From the NCBI RefSeq assembly GCF_900167225.1, contig NZ_FUXH01000003.1, forward strand, positions 62,001 to 126,000: DNA of 64,000 bases, written 5' to 3'. A program made the position numbers and the translations under genes. Below are positions 8,293-17,754 of this stretch, one piece after another; position 1 is the first letter of the stretch, and every line of letters starts with the position of its first letter. The stretch is from Porphyromonas crevioricanis. Its GTDB lineage: Bacteria > Bacteroidota > Bacteroidia > Bacteroidales > Porphyromonadaceae. The notes beneath the pieces were generated by a model. That model was not told the origin of the DNA. It worked only from the letters and a program-made list of their open reading frames with translations, and did no database searches.

Positions 8293-9712
8293 AGTATTTC
8301 TTCTCCAGTTCAAACGCACGTACAAAAGCTTCAGCAATCTTCTTGCCTCCGGCAAAACTGATATGCGTATAATCTTTGGCAGCCTGCCCCTGCGCAACCA
8401 TGCGTACCATACTGCCATCCCCTCCCATTGCCAAAAAGGTATTCCAGAATACAATACCGCTGTCCATGGCGATACGCCGTTGGGCTGCGAGCAAACGATG
8501 AATGGCAGGCATTGTCACAAAACCCTCGGTACTCCTCTGTGCCCTATCCGATACCCCCATGAGCATAATGTCGGATCCGGGAAAACATTTCCTCAGATGT
8601 GCTACAACAGAGAGCATCTGCTTGTAATAATTGTCGTAATTGAGCTGTTTGGCATTAGCTACGTTAAGACCATATTGCAGCACAATCAGGTCATAAGGTC
8701 TGAGAGAACAAAGAGAAGATGAAGTAGCAACATCTATTTTACTTAAAGCCAAACCGCTATTTCCTCTGAGGGAGAAGTTATCTACGCTGATCCCATCGGA
8801 ATGCTCTAAACTCATTCCCAAAATACTCAAGCCATCGGAGGCCGGCACCGAGAGGCGTACACGTTTGGTGTTCCCCTGCCAACGGTATTCACCTACTCCT
8901 CCTTCGGTGGGGCGCAGATCGACTACAACTGTACTATCCCCTACAGTTTTGAGAGAAACAGTAGAGCCTCTCTCTGCCTGATAATACAAAGAAATACGGG
9001 TAGCCATATGGATAGAAGAGCTATCACCCGGCAATTTGTAGCTCACGGAAGATCCTCCTTGCTGTGGCAAAAAGTAATATCCGGATAAATTGTGCTTTCC
9101 CTTGGAATGGAGCATATTCATCGTTTTCCAGCCGGAGAACTGGTGGGAGATAGTACTCCTAAAACCAGCTACCTGACTTGTAATAGGCATCCAGCCAACT
9201 CCTCCTCCTCCGTATTTGCGCTGGAGCATCTTCCTCAAATGAGCTGTAAATATGTCTCCCTCAATGAAAGAATCCCCAAGCACAGCTATACGTACAGGTC
9301 TGCCCAAAGAGCTACCGGATCTGAGTGAGGAGAAGAGTCTCTTAAGCCCCGTATGCGAAGGGCTGTAATCCTCAAACAAAGCCAGGGTAGAATCCGACGG
9401 ATTTTGCTTCCGCAGATGCTGATAAACAGAATCTCTCATCGCCAAACTGTCTCGAACCGGAAAGCCGGCTTCTTCCTGCGGTTGACGTTCGGACTGCTTT
9501 CTGCGTCTCTCCATGAAATCTGCAGAAAGCATACTCTGCCGAGCCAATTCAGTTTGACTGCTATCATCCTCGACTCGTAAGTCGGACAATAAATCAACCT
9601 TTTTGATTTGCCATGAGCCGACTTGCTCGGGAAGGAAATACAACGCTACAGTGGCTAAGGCTACTACCAACAAGAGAAGCCAAAGGCGGAGCATATAGTT
9701 TTTTCTACGCAT
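8276..9712 (-). CDS. SGNH/GDSL hydrolase family protein (first of a pair)
   Basis: A 478-residue protein with an N-terminal membrane anchor (about residues 7-27), then a polar linker rich in Gln, Arg and Ser to about residue 135, then a SGNH hydrolase domain. Motifs are AVLGDSFIEGD with nucleophile S148, LQYGLNVAN with the block III Asn, and DYTHISFAGG with the D447/H450 pair. Between the first and second blocks there is about 200 residues of beta-rich sequence, as in peptidoglycan or polysaccharide O-acetylesterases. It overlaps the next SGNH gene. No membrane O-acyltransferase gene lies next to the pair. Confidence 0.85.
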   Translation of the reverse strand: MRRKNYMLRLWLLLLVVALATVALYFLPEQVGSWQIKKVDLLSDLRVEDDSSQTELARQSMLSADFMERRRKQSERQPQEEAGFPVRDSLAMRDSVYQHLRKQNPSDSTLALFEDYSPSHTGLKRLFSSLRSGSSLGRPVRIAVLGDSFIEGDIFTAHLRKMLQRKYGGGGVGWMPITSQVAGFRSTISHQFSGWKTMNMLHSKGKHNLSGYYFLPQQGGSSVSYKLPGDSSSIHMATRISLYYQAERGSTVSLKTVGDSTVVVDLRPTEGGVGEYRWQGNTKRVRLSVPASDGLSILGMSLEHSDGISVDNFSLRGNSGLALSKIDVATSSSLCSLRPYDLIVLQYGLNVANAKQLNYDNYYKQMLSVVAHLRKCFPGSDIMLMGVSDRAQRSTEGFVTMPAIHRLLAAQRRIAMDSGIVFWNTFLAMGGDGSMVRMVAQGQAAKDYTHISFAGGKKIAEAFVRAFELEKKYYDAIE

Positions 9713-10056
9713 CTGTATATCCTACAACAAGAATGAAGTCCTGCGAATGTACACACAATCAAGAGAATAAATTCTCCTTAACGGGCAGCAATATACCCCT
9801 CTAAATGAAAGGAACTATTATCATGGTGTAGCATAGTCGCTACTCCATCTTCCGGTTTGTTCATATACCTTAAGTACATACTCTCCGCCCTCTAAGTCTC
9901 AAAGGTTTCGCATGGTTATTGCTTTCTGCGAAATCTCGCAAAGAAGACTATCCGCACCTCTTCCTTCCTCTGTTTTTATTGATAAAAAACTGCGCCGTCA
10001 GGAGAAAAAGCCCGAACGACGCAGCCAAACACATTAACAACAATCTTTTAGCCAAG
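9713..10056. other. intergenic region between the SGNH pair and tRNA-Thr
   Basis: No supported gene. It holds a near-perfect 10-bp inverted repeat at 9823-9848 (one mismatch, 6-base loop), a 7-bp inverted repeat TTTCGCA/TGCGAAA at 9906-9933, and the terminator of tRNA-Thr at its right end. No clear TAnnTTTG box for the SGNH operon was recognised. Confidence 0.6.
9984..10024 (-). terminator. intrinsic terminator after tRNA-Thr
   Basis: On the minus strand a 10-pair stem (arms 10024-10015 and 9999-9990, two G-U pairs) is followed by six U residues. It lies 33 bases after the tRNA 3' end and would also end read-through from valS. Confidence 0.75.
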
Positions 10057-10129
10057 AGCCGAAAGCCGGACTCGAACCGGCGACCTATTCATTACGAATG
10101 AATTGCTCTACCAACTGAGCTATTTCGGC
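10057..10129 (-). tRNA. tRNA-Thr (CGT anticodon)
   Basis: A full cloverleaf can be folded on the minus strand. The 7-bp acceptor is GCCGAAA/TTTCGGC. The D arm is GCTC/GAGC. The anticodon stem ATTCA/TGAAT encloses loop TTCGTAA, so the anticodon is CGT, reading ACG. The T arm GCCGG/CCGGC has loop TTCGAGT. Length is 73 with the discriminator base; CCA is not encoded. It has its own promoter and terminator. Confidence 0.95.
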
Positions 10130-10179
10130 AGCCACCCACAAAAAGGGGCACAAAAGGTACCCTCCCTGCAAGGCGGTTG

Positions 10180-10209
10180 CAAAGGTATTAACTATATTCT
10201 AATCTGCAA
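10180..10209 (-). promoter_or_regulatory. promoter of tRNA-Thr
   Basis: TTG (10209-10207), a 19-base spacer, then TACCTTTG (10187-10180) on the minus strand. This fits the Bacteroidetes TTG-N19-21-TAnnTTTG promoter. The expected start is near 10174, about 45 bases before the tRNA. The -33 part lies inside the 3' end of the upstream small gene. Confidence 0.7.
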
Positions 10210-10642
10210 GCAATTCTGATATAAACTTGTCCAGCTCTTCACTATAGCCCTTGAGCAAGGGGTCATCTATACGTACGATAGCACCATCTATGAAAAGAAG
10301 CTCCTCTATCAAACTAAAATCATCATGGACCAACTGCACCGAGAAAGGCTGATCGAAACAAGATTGTTCAAAATACTCCTCCTGCTGCAAATCCTGCACA
10401 ATACCTCTAAGTTGGCCTATAATCCGCTCATCCGGTTCAGTAGCTCCTTCCTCGATCCAGCTGAAAATCACCTTTGAGGCCAAGAGGCTGTCGCCATCGC
10501 CATACACTTGCAACTCCCCAGTGGCACGATCCACCTGCAAGAAGAGGTCGTGCAGCACCAAGGCTGACTGCTTGCTCTCCAGCATACTGGGGATTTGCCT
10601 AAAAAGATCCTTGATGATAGAGATTTCTTTTCCTTGTTCCAT
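10199..10642 (-). CDS. conserved hypothetical protein downstream of valS
   Basis: A 147-residue acidic, mostly soluble protein that I do not recognise. It has no signal peptide or membrane helix and no cluster of conserved-looking catalytic residues. It starts 15 bases after the valS stop codon, so it is probably cotranscribed with valS. Its 3' end carries the tRNA-Thr -33 element. No function is assigned. Confidence 0.7.
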   Translation of the reverse strand: MEQGKEISIIKDLFRQIPSMLESKQSALVLHDLFLQVDRATGELQVYGDGDSLLASKVIFSWIEEGATEPDERIIGQLRGIVQDLQQEEYFEQSCFDQPFSVQLVHDDFSLIEELLFIDGAIVRIDDPLLKGYSEELDKFISELLAD

Positions 10643-10657
10643 GCTTATTTCTGCCTT

Positions 10658-13297
10658 TTAGATATTTTTCAGTGCCTGTATGCTTTGCTCTATCGTGCGA
10701 ATACGGGCTTCTGCATCGGCCTTTTTCTTGTTCTCCAACTCCACGACTGCCGCAGGGGCATTCTGCACAAATCGCTCATTGCTCAGCTTCTTCATCACCG
10801 AAGAAAGGAATTTTTGTTGATATTCCAAGTCGGCTTGGAGCTTAGCCAGCTCACCCTCTACATCCACAGACTTGGTGATGGGCAAAGCGTAATTCAACGT
10901 ACCGACCAGAAAACTCACAGCTCCCTCCGAAGGATGCTCCATCGGACGTATTTCCGATAGATTAGCGAGCTTAGCGACAATACTATCCAAACAGCTGTCG
11001 TGTGCAGGCTCGACCTCCAATACCAATAATTCTTTTGGGGGGATATTCTTGCCAAGTCTCACAGAGCGTATGCCAGCTACAACCTCCAGCATATGGGCGA
11101 AGGAAACCAAAAAGGCTTCGTCCGGCTCGATTGGATCTGCGATCACGGCCTTCATAATGCTAATTTCTTTTGCCGAGGTATTGCCTTCGGAATTCAAATG
11201 CTGCCACACTTCCTCGGTAATGAAAGGCATAAATGGATGGAGCAACTCCAGAAGTTCTACAAAGAAAACTTTTGTTTCGGCCAATGTAGCCGAGTCGATC
11301 GGACTACCGTACGCCGGCTTCACAATCTCCAGGAAACGACCGGAGAAGTCATCCCAAAACAGCTTGTACAGCAGGGTCAAAGCCTCACTCAATCGGTACT
11401 TGGCAAACAGGTCTTCCAACTCTATTTTCACTGCATCGATACGCATCCGCATCCAACGGCAGCCCAGTAAAGCATATTCGGGCCTCGGTGTCTCATCCGA
11501 TGATTGCCAAAGAGAAACCAGACGGAAAGCATTCCAAATCTTATTGCAAAAGTTTCGTCCCTGTTCACAAAGAGCCTCATCGAAGAAAATATCATTACCG
11601 GCCGGAGCTGCCATCATCATTCCCATGCGGACGCCATCCGCTCCATACTTGTCTATCAAATCCAGAGGATCGGGGGAGTTGCCCAAAGTTTTGGACATCT
11701 TACGTCCCTTATCATCCCGCACAATGCCCGTAAGATATACGTGTCTGAAAGGCATATCCCCCATGTATTCGTATCCGGCCATGATCATGCGAGCAACCCA
11801 GAAGAAGAGTATATCCGGGCCTGTTACCAAACAAGAGGTAGGATAGTAGTAGCGCAACTCTTCATTGGGTTCGCCGGGGACATGTCCGAAAACGGATATT
11901 GGCCAAAGCCACGAAGAAAACCATGTGTCGAGACTGTCTTCTTCCTGTCTCAAGTCAGAGATCTGCAAATCGGCCTTTCCTTGCTCACGGCGAGCCAACT
12001 CCAGAGCTTCCTCTGCCGTGGCAGCCACAACAAAGCTACCGTCCGGCAAATAATAGGCTGGGATACGATGTCCCCACCATAGCTGTCGACTGATACACCA
12101 ATCCTTGATATTCTCCATCCAGTGGCGATAGGTGTTTTTGAACTTTGCCGGATGCAGCTGTATCTTATCGCTCATGACAGCCTCCAAAGCAGGGACAGCC
12201 ATTTTTTGCATAGAGAGAAACCATTGCATGGAGAGCTTGGGTTCTATAGCCACATCGGTACGTTCGCTGTACCCTACCTTATTAGTGTAATCCTCTACTT
12301 TCTCCACCAAGCCCTCCGCTTGCAGATCTTCCACGATCTGCCGGCGCACGGCAAAGCGATCCATCCCTGCATACTTACCTCCGTATTCGTTGAGGGTGCC
12401 ATTGTCATTGAATATGTCTATAGATGCCAGCCGGTGTTTTTGTCCAAGGTTGTAGTCATTGATATCATGGGCTGGCGTAACCTTGAGACAACCCGTCCCG
12501 AAGCTAATATCTACATATTCATCCTCGATAATGGGCACAGCTCTCCCTTGCCCTGGGACAATGACTTCTTTGCCTTTCAACCAACCGTATCGCTCATCGG
12601 TCGGGTTGATACACACAGCCGTATCGCCCATGATCGTTTCCGGTCTGGTAGTAGCCACCACAATGTATTTCTGAGGATCATCTTGCAAATGATAACGCAG
12701 GTAGTAGAGTTTGCCATGTGTCTCTTTGTAGACAACCTCTTCGTCGCTCAGAGCCGTAAGGGCTTGCGGATCCCAATTCACCACACGAACACCTCTATAT
12801 ATGAGTCCCTTGCGGTAGAGGTCTACAAAAACGTCTATTACCGATTGTGAACGCTCCTCATCCATAGTAAAAGCAGTACGGCTCCAATCGCAGGATGCTC
12901 CGAGACGCTTGAGTTGCTCCAAAATAATACCTCCGTGCGTGTGTGTCCAATCCCATACATGCTCCAGAAACTCCTCCCTGGTCAAGTCGGTTTTCTTGAT
13001 ACCCTGTGCAGCCAACTTGGCCACGACCTTGGCTTCCGTGGCAATTGAGGCATGATCTGTACCGGGTACCCACAGGGCATTGTAGCCTTTCATCCGAGCC
13101 CGGCGTACCAATATATCTTGTATGGTATTGTTCAACATATGCCCCATGTGCAAGACGCCTGTTACGTTGGGGGGAGGGATCACCAGGGAGAAGGCTGGCC
13201 GAGTATCCGGTTTAGACCCAAACAAATGATGCTCTTGCCAAAACTTATACCACTTATCCTCCACCTCTCGCGGTGTGTATTTAGAAGCTAATTCCAT
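10658..13297 (-). CDS. valS: valyl-tRNA synthetase
   Basis: An 879-residue class I aminoacyl-tRNA synthetase specific for valine. The HIGH motif is HMGH in [16 protein letters not shown] near residue 50. The editing (CP1) domain has [13 protein letters not shown]. The KMSKS motif is [14 protein letters not shown]. The C-terminus is a coiled-coil arm (about residues 810-879) typical of ValRS. Length is normal for the bacterial family. A TACCTTTG box lies 56 bases upstream. Confidence 0.98.
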   Translation of the reverse strand: MELASKYTPREVEDKWYKFWQEHHLFGSKPDTRPAFSLVIPPPNVTGVLHMGHMLNNTIQDILVRRARMKGYNALWVPGTDHASIATEAKVVAKLAAQGIKKTDLTREEFLEHVWDWTHTHGGIILEQLKRLGASCDWSRTAFTMDEERSQSVIDVFVDLYRKGLIYRGVRVVNWDPQALTALSDEEVVYKETHGKLYYLRYHLQDDPQKYIVVATTRPETIMGDTAVCINPTDERYGWLKGKEVIVPGQGRAVPIIEDEYVDISFGTGCLKVTPAHDINDYNLGQKHRLASIDIFNDNGTLNEYGGKYAGMDRFAVRRQIVEDLQAEGLVEKVEDYTNKVGYSERTDVAIEPKLSMQWFLSMQKMAVPALEAVMSDKIQLHPAKFKNTYRHWMENIKDWCISRQLWWGHRIPAYYLPDGSFVVAATAEEALELARREQGKADLQISDLRQEEDSLDTWFSSWLWPISVFGHVPGEPNEELRYYYPTSCLVTGPDILFFWVARMIMAGYEYMGDMPFRHVYLTGIVRDDKGRKMSKTLGNSPDPLDLIDKYGADGVRMGMMMAAPAGNDIFFDEALCEQGRNFCNKIWNAFRLVSLWQSSDETPRPEYALLGCRWMRMRIDAVKIELEDLFAKYRLSEALTLLYKLFWDDFSGRFLEIVKPAYGSPIDSATLAETKVFFVELLELLHPFMPFITEEVWQHLNSEGNTSAKEISIMKAVIADPIEPDEAFLVSFAHMLEVVAGIRSVRLGKNIPPKELLVLEVEPAHDSCLDSIVAKLANLSEIRPMEHPSEGAVSFLVGTLNYALPITKSVDVEGELAKLQADLEYQQKFLSSVMKKLSNERFVQNAPAAVVELENKKKADAEARIRTIEQSIQALKNI

Positions 13298-13352
13298 TGT
13301 TGATATGCCTTATATTAATGTAGACCCAGCCCGATCGTAGAGCTTTTCCGAG

Positions 13353-13360
13353 CAAAGGTA
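13353..13360 (-). promoter_or_regulatory. -7 promoter box for valS
   Basis: TACCTTTG on the minus strand, 56 bases upstream of the valS ATG. No TTTG is seen at 19-21 bases, so only the -7 element is supported. Confidence 0.5.
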
Positions 13361-13749
13361 AGAACAAATGCAAAATGAGACAGTTACACGCCCCGGTAAA
13401 AAGCTGTTTCAGTAGCCTTCTGCCGGACTTTACAGAATGCAGCAATCAGGGAAAGACACTGATATGGAGAGTGAAGGGAACGTATTCCGGATAAGAATTC
13501 AAAATCCGAATGTCAACAACAGTGTAGTCAATGTGGCATGGAGCGAGGAGTTCATCTACTTTATTCTCGGTAGGTACAACCACAAAACAGTTACCACGGC
13601 TTTCACGGAGCATGACATGTAATGAATCGGCACAATGAAAGTATTAACACAAACACCACACAATTAAGGCGAGAACATTCTTTTATAAAGATCTAAGTGT
13701 CTCCTCTTTTTGATGCCAATAAACACCATTGAGGAGCAAAATAAAATTG

Positions 13750-13837
13750 TCTGGGGAGAGAGCGAAAATTCTCTCCTGAGAAAAAAATCGCTAGCTCCTG
13801 TGTTAGCAAAATTTCTCTCAGGAGAGAATTTCGACCC
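13750..13837. repeat. 22-bp-period intergenic repeat array, family A copy 1
   Basis: Four successive 22-bp units start at 13750, 13772, 13794 and 13816. They begin TCTGGGGAGA, TCTCCTGAGA, GCTCCTGTGT and TCTCAGGAGA. Units two and four are also inverted copies of one another, so the array can fold into a long hairpin with GCTA/TAGC at its tip. The segment around 13795-13830 nearly matches a second array at 41771-41858. No ORF or transposase is associated. Confidence 0.85.
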
Positions 13838-13915
13838 CTCCAGAACGCCCTATTCATCGGCATTTTGAGGAGAGGTAAAAAAGCTCTCAAAAAGCAATTT
13901 TATCTCTGTCTACCA

Positions 13916-14875
13916 CTACAACTTTTTGTAATACTTATAGGCCAACCACGGACCAATCAGACGTGGAGCTTCCTTGGGTAAAGCAGCCCCTTGTGGCAGG
14001 TCGGTAAAATACTTGTCGATCACGACAGGTGCCGTAGAGTCGAACTCTCCTCTCTCTTTGGCGTTGCGCAGCAGGTGTTTCTTATTCTCCTTCAGCCACT
14101 GCCATTCAGAAAGAGTAAAACCAAATAGCTCGGCTTCACTACGCCAGGGAAAAGCCTTGTGCATCAGGGTATAGATCTTTCCCCAATAAAGGAACTTGTC
14201 TCTCAAGCTAAGGGCTTGCTCTCGTGGCTCAGGATACTCGGATATCAACCATCCCAATACAGCATCCACTGCTACATGCTCAATATCGGAGCGTCCCTGT
14301 TGCCAAGGAGAAAAATAAGTCCGGTAGAGCGAATAGTTTTTGCCTAAATAGAAGTCCAGAGCTACTGAGAGAAAACCCTCCGCTACTACTATTCGCTGAT
14401 GAAAGCCGGAAACATGGGTATACAGCACTTCCGGCAAAGGCATTTGCGGACGTATCTTATGCAATCGTCTCATGGCCGACACAATCTCCTTGTGTACGAG
14501 CGTCAGTTGCTCGCGGGTATAGACTCTCTGCACATCTTCAGCCAAACGGAGCAATGCCGGGTGAGCATAACGCTCACCCACAGCGGGGAACAAGCCTGCA
14601 CTGTCTATCTTCTCGCCTATCCCCAAGACTCCTCTGCCGATAAGCTCCACTACATGTCTATGTTGCTGCAACTCGGGTGAAATCTCATGGCCTCCCCCTC
14701 CCTGTCGGCTGAATTCGTACAGCAAACTATCCAAACGAAACAACGGTGGATTATACTTCGGGGCTGCCTGCAAAGCCAGAGAAGTGAGCCACAGCAAACT
14801 GACAAGCAAAAAGGGGAAAAAAAGTGATACTGCGTACTGCAATCGCTCGGGGAAATGATCTTTCACTGCTTTCAT
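13916..14875 (-). CDS. GldB-related protein
   Basis: A 319-residue exported protein with a hydrophobic N-terminal segment (about residues 15-37). It resembles the GldB family of Bacteroidetes: YTHVSGFHQRIVVAEGFLSV, then ALDFYLGKNYSLYRTYFSP, and a C-terminal PRLIGPWLAYKYYKK. GldB is a gliding-motility lipoprotein in Flavobacterium, but homologues occur in non-gliding relatives. No lipobox cysteine is seen at the end of the signal segment (sequence AAP), so it may be secreted or membrane-anchored instead. It is the last gene of a minus-strand operon, 38 bases after the asparagine-synthetase-like gene. Confidence 0.75.
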   Translation of the reverse strand: MKAVKDHFPERLQYAVSLFFPFLLVSLLWLTSLALQAAPKYNPPLFRLDSLLYEFSRQGGGGHEISPELQQHRHVVELIGRGVLGIGEKIDSAGLFPAVGERYAHPALLRLAEDVQRVYTREQLTLVHKEIVSAMRRLHKIRPQMPLPEVLYTHVSGFHQRIVVAEGFLSVALDFYLGKNYSLYRTYFSPWQQGRSDIEHVAVDAVLGWLISEYPEPREQALSLRDKFLYWGKIYTLMHKAFPWRSEAELFGFTLSEWQWLKENKKHLLRNAKERGEFDSTAPVVIDKYFTDLPQGAALPKEAPRLIGPWLAYKYYKKL

Positions 14876-14913
14876 TCCAAAATCTTCATTTAGAGGTCTG
14901 GGATTCTTCTATC

Positions 14914-16503
14914 TCACAGTAGAGCCCGGCCGTTCTGCAAACTCAAGAGCCACCAGGCAAAGGACAATCCGTTGGCCGTTGTGGGTCTATAGTGAGTCTC
15001 GGCTTTCACCTGCTCCAAGATACGCCCCTTCATCAAGAGATCGAATCCGATACAATCACCTTTCCATAATCGGTTGCGCCTAAGCAACCAAGAGGACAGA
15101 AAAGGGCGTATGCGCCGCTTCAGTCTGGCTTCAAAGCGATTGAACAGCTCCAGAGAACGTGTATCCGAAGGCAGGGAGACATCACAGCGACGAAAATACT
15201 CATCTGTCACTTCTTCGTATAGACGTTTGCACCACCTGTATTCAAGGGGAAGACTATGCATCAAATTGATCAGGTCACGATCAAGAAAGGGCATCCAGAC
15301 CGGGAAACCAAAATACTGCCAAGATCGGGAAGAGTTGATATAGTATTTTGCGGCAATCTCTCTATTTCGGAACATTTCAAAATACTCGACTGTGTCAAGG
15401 CCCTCCGGATAGGTAGCAATTATAGATTCCAAACGTGACAGCAAAAGGCGGTTTTCCTGTCTGCTTAGTAGGCGGTTGCCACTTTCGTGACGAGATAGGA
15501 AACGTATGAACTCTGCTTTGTTTGCTGCTCGCAAGAATATCGAATAAAAAAGATTGTCCCCCCCCAATATATCGCCATTATGACCGGGCAAAACGGTAGG
15601 CAACCTACCTTCATTCTCTTGAGACAGGAGAAGAGCCGGATAATACTCGGCAAAGAAATAGCCCGAACCCAAGCCACTTACATAGCGTAAGAAACGCATT
15701 GCTTCAGGATCTTCGGTGTAAGAGCTTTCTCCATATTCGGGTGGCAGACTGGAGAGGAAACGGTGCGGGAAGCCTAATCGACGTGCTACAACTCCAGCTT
15801 TGACTGCATCGGGGATACTGCAGTCACGACCATAGGAAAAACACTCGACCTCTTGTATTCCGTTCAGCTTCAGAGCAACGGCTATCATTCTGGAGTCTCG
15901 CCCTCCTGTCAATGGCAGAAGCAAATGTTCTCCTTCCACAACCCGGCACATTCGCTCCATTGCCTTGTCGATGGCTTGGGCGACCTCTCTCTTGGCCGAA
16001 TTGTAGTCCAACAACTTCTTCTCCGGCAAAAGACAAAATCCCGTATCGTAGCGAGACACGAATTCCTCTCCGGAAGAAGAGATACAAACAGCACAGCCAG
16101 CCTCCACTCGCTTGATGTGCGGATGGAGCGTATTGGAGAAAGAAGTAAATCCCCAGCGAGAGAAGAAAACTTCTTCCTCCCAGTCGGGACAAACAGTGGT
16201 CTCCTGCGGTAGAAGCAAATCGAAACCATTATCGCTGACAAACAACTCTCCGCCTACCAGACGATAATAAAGAGAATAGGTTGTCCTATGATCTACAGCC
16301 AAATAAACTCCACAAGGACGGTTCAAAACGGCTCGCCAAGAACCATTGAGCCGATTACAACACTCGGCAAACCCTTCGAGATCGCAAAAAGAGGAGAAGT
16401 GCTTGCTCAGAGTTTGCCCTCTGAGTAGGCAATCCTTAGTATCGAAAGCAACGCCCTCGACCCAATCTTCGGTCTGCAACTGTCGTTTATAGAAGAGCTT
16501 CAT
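14914..16503 (-). CDS. asparagine synthetase-like protein without glutaminase cysteine
   Basis: A 529-residue protein of the AsnB superfamily. The N-terminal region (about 1-190) is like a class II glutamine amidotransferase domain but starts MKLFYK, so the catalytic Cys2 is missing. The synthetase domain has the ATP-pyrophosphatase loop LTGGRDSR near residue 203. Loss of Cys2 means that, if it is an amidotransferase, it would need free ammonia or another amine. Such proteins are common in polysaccharide clusters, where amidation of a uronic acid is one known type of reaction. It overlaps the adjacent flippase gene by 17 bases. Confidence 0.85.
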   Translation of the reverse strand: MKLFYKRQLQTEDWVEGVAFDTKDCLLRGQTLSKHFSSFCDLEGFAECCNRLNGSWRAVLNRPCGVYLAVDHRTTYSLYYRLVGGELFVSDNGFDLLLPQETTVCPDWEEEVFFSRWGFTSFSNTLHPHIKRVEAGCAVCISSSGEEFVSRYDTGFCLLPEKKLLDYNSAKREVAQAIDKAMERMCRVVEGEHLLLPLTGGRDSRMIAVALKLNGIQEVECFSYGRDCSIPDAVKAGVVARRLGFPHRFLSSLPPEYGESSYTEDPEAMRFLRYVSGLGSGYFFAEYYPALLLSQENEGRLPTVLPGHNGDILGGDNLFYSIFLRAANKAEFIRFLSRHESGNRLLSRQENRLLLSRLESIIATYPEGLDTVEYFEMFRNREIAAKYYINSSRSWQYFGFPVWMPFLDRDLINLMHSLPLEYRWCKRLYEEVTDEYFRRCDVSLPSDTRSLELFNRFEARLKRRIRPFLSSWLLRRNRLWKGDCIGFDLLMKGRILEQVKAETHYRPTTANGLSFAWWLLSLQNGRALL

Positions 16504-17752
16504 ATCGGTAGACCAGTCTCAGCAGGACAAGGAGATAGAGCAGTTGTTCCACAGCCATGCAAAGAAAATAGAAAGGAACAAAGGAATGAAAATCAAAGAA
16601 GGAGAGACCAACCAAGAGAACTAACAACTCAAAACACAACATCAAGAGCTGTGCGTACATATTCAATCGCTGACGGCCAAAAATATCCGGTAAGACATTT
16701 AACACCGAAGCCGGGAAATTGAAGATCAGCATAGGCAGCATCCAGCAGATCACGTAGGCAGAGAGAGCCCATTTGTCTCCGACAAGCCATACCACCATCG
16801 GCTCCAATATCAGCGAAAGCAAAAAGGCACTTGGCAATGCGACTACAAACCATCTGCCGAGTAGCTCCTTCACCCTGTCTTTGATAGACGATCCTTGCGA
16901 CACTTCGGACGACAAGTGCTGGAAATAGACACGGCTCAAATTATCCCCCACAATCTGGAGTGGTCTGCGTGCCAGCATCACAGCCATAGTAACAATACCG
17001 ACCTCTGTAAAAGAGAAAGATAAGGGCATCAGCATCAACAACAGAGATCCCAACAGCGTATCGATACCTCCCTGGATGATCCCATAGCGGGGAAACTTGC
17101 AAAACTTGCGAGCCACGCATTTGAGATCTGCCCATTTGTCCCGAAGCGAAAGATCCACTCCCTTGCCTCTGCCCCTGAGAGACAGCAAGCCAAGCAACAA
17201 AGAGCCCAAAGAAGCAGCAAGAAGCCCCCACACAGAGGGAGAGAGCCAACCAAAGAAGACTTTCCCAAAGCTATTACCAAGCCCCAAAGTAGCCTGAGCC
17301 AGAGAAAGGCGTGTATAAGACTTAAGCCGCAATCTGTACATCGAATAACTGTTGTACAAAGACTGCAGCAAAACAAACAATGGGATCAGAAGAAGATAAG
17401 AGTGAAGCTCCCGGTAAGAGGTATGTCCAATGAACATATTGAGTATAAAAGCCGGCAACAGCAACAAAAGGTAAGAAGAAATATTGAGTAGCAGACTCAA
17501 ACGAAAAAGAAGAGAGGCATCTCGATCTCCATCTGCCACTACGATAGCATGTTCGTATCTCCCTCCTGCGATAATAGATAGAAAGCCACCCCAGCTAAGG
17601 AAAAGTCCCAGAGTGCCCAACTGTACTTGACTATACTGTCGCCCCACAATCATGAGTAACAGCAAAGAGACTACTTGCACCAGCCCTCCCGAGAAAATGA
17701 GTTTGAGGCTGTCTCTGGCTATGCTATGCTGTGCGAACCACTTCCGAGACAT
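16487..17752 (-). CDS. polysaccharide flippase (Wzx-like, MOP superfamily)
   Basis: A 421-residue polytopic membrane protein, about 12 helices, with the layout of O-antigen flippases. It has an N-terminal segment LIFSGGLVQVVSLLLLMIVG and a RQYSQVQLGTLGLFLSWGG loop region. It would move lipid-linked glycan units across the inner membrane. It lies two bases after a second flippase gene and overlaps the asparagine-synthetase-like gene. Substrate cannot be predicted. Confidence 0.85.
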   Translation of the reverse strand: MSRKWFAQHSIARDSLKLIFSGGLVQVVSLLLLMIVGRQYSQVQLGTLGLFLSWGGFLSIIAGGRYEHAIVVADGDRDASLLFRLSLLLNISSYLLLLLPAFILNMFIGHTSYRELHSYLLLIPLFVLLQSLYNSYSMYRLRLKSYTRLSLAQATLGLGNSFGKVFFGWLSPSVWGLLAASLGSLLLGLLSLRGRGKGVDLSLRDKWADLKCVARKFCKFPRYGIIQGGIDTLLGSLLLMLMPLSFSFTEVGIVTMAVMLARRPLQIVGDNLSRVYFQHLSSEVSQGSSIKDRVKELLGRWFVVALPSAFLLSLILEPMVVWLVGDKWALSAYVICWMLPMLIFNFPASVLNVLPDIFGRQRLNMYAQLLMLCFELLVLLVGLSFFDFHSFVPFYFLCMAVEQLLYLLVLLRLVYRYEALL

Positions 17753-17754
17753 CT

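Larger units (their letters stand above)
13298..13915. other. intergenic region between valS and the glycan operon
   Basis: 618 bases without a convincing gene. It contains the valS promoter box (13353-13360) and a 22-bp-period repeat array (about 13750-13837). A 61-codon frame at 13437-13622 has no start context, promoter or recognisable features and is not called. The 3' end of the minus-strand GldB-like gene is at 13916, and no clear intrinsic terminator follows it apart from the array itself. Confidence 0.6.

Noticed and set aside
13437-13622. 61-codon frame between valS and the glycan operon
   Set aside because: No promoter, no recognised domain, no signal peptide, and the codon pattern is unremarkable.
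13750-13837. CRISPR array
   Set aside because: The units have a 22-bp period without unique spacers, and no cas genes are present. The third array has a different unit with the same period.
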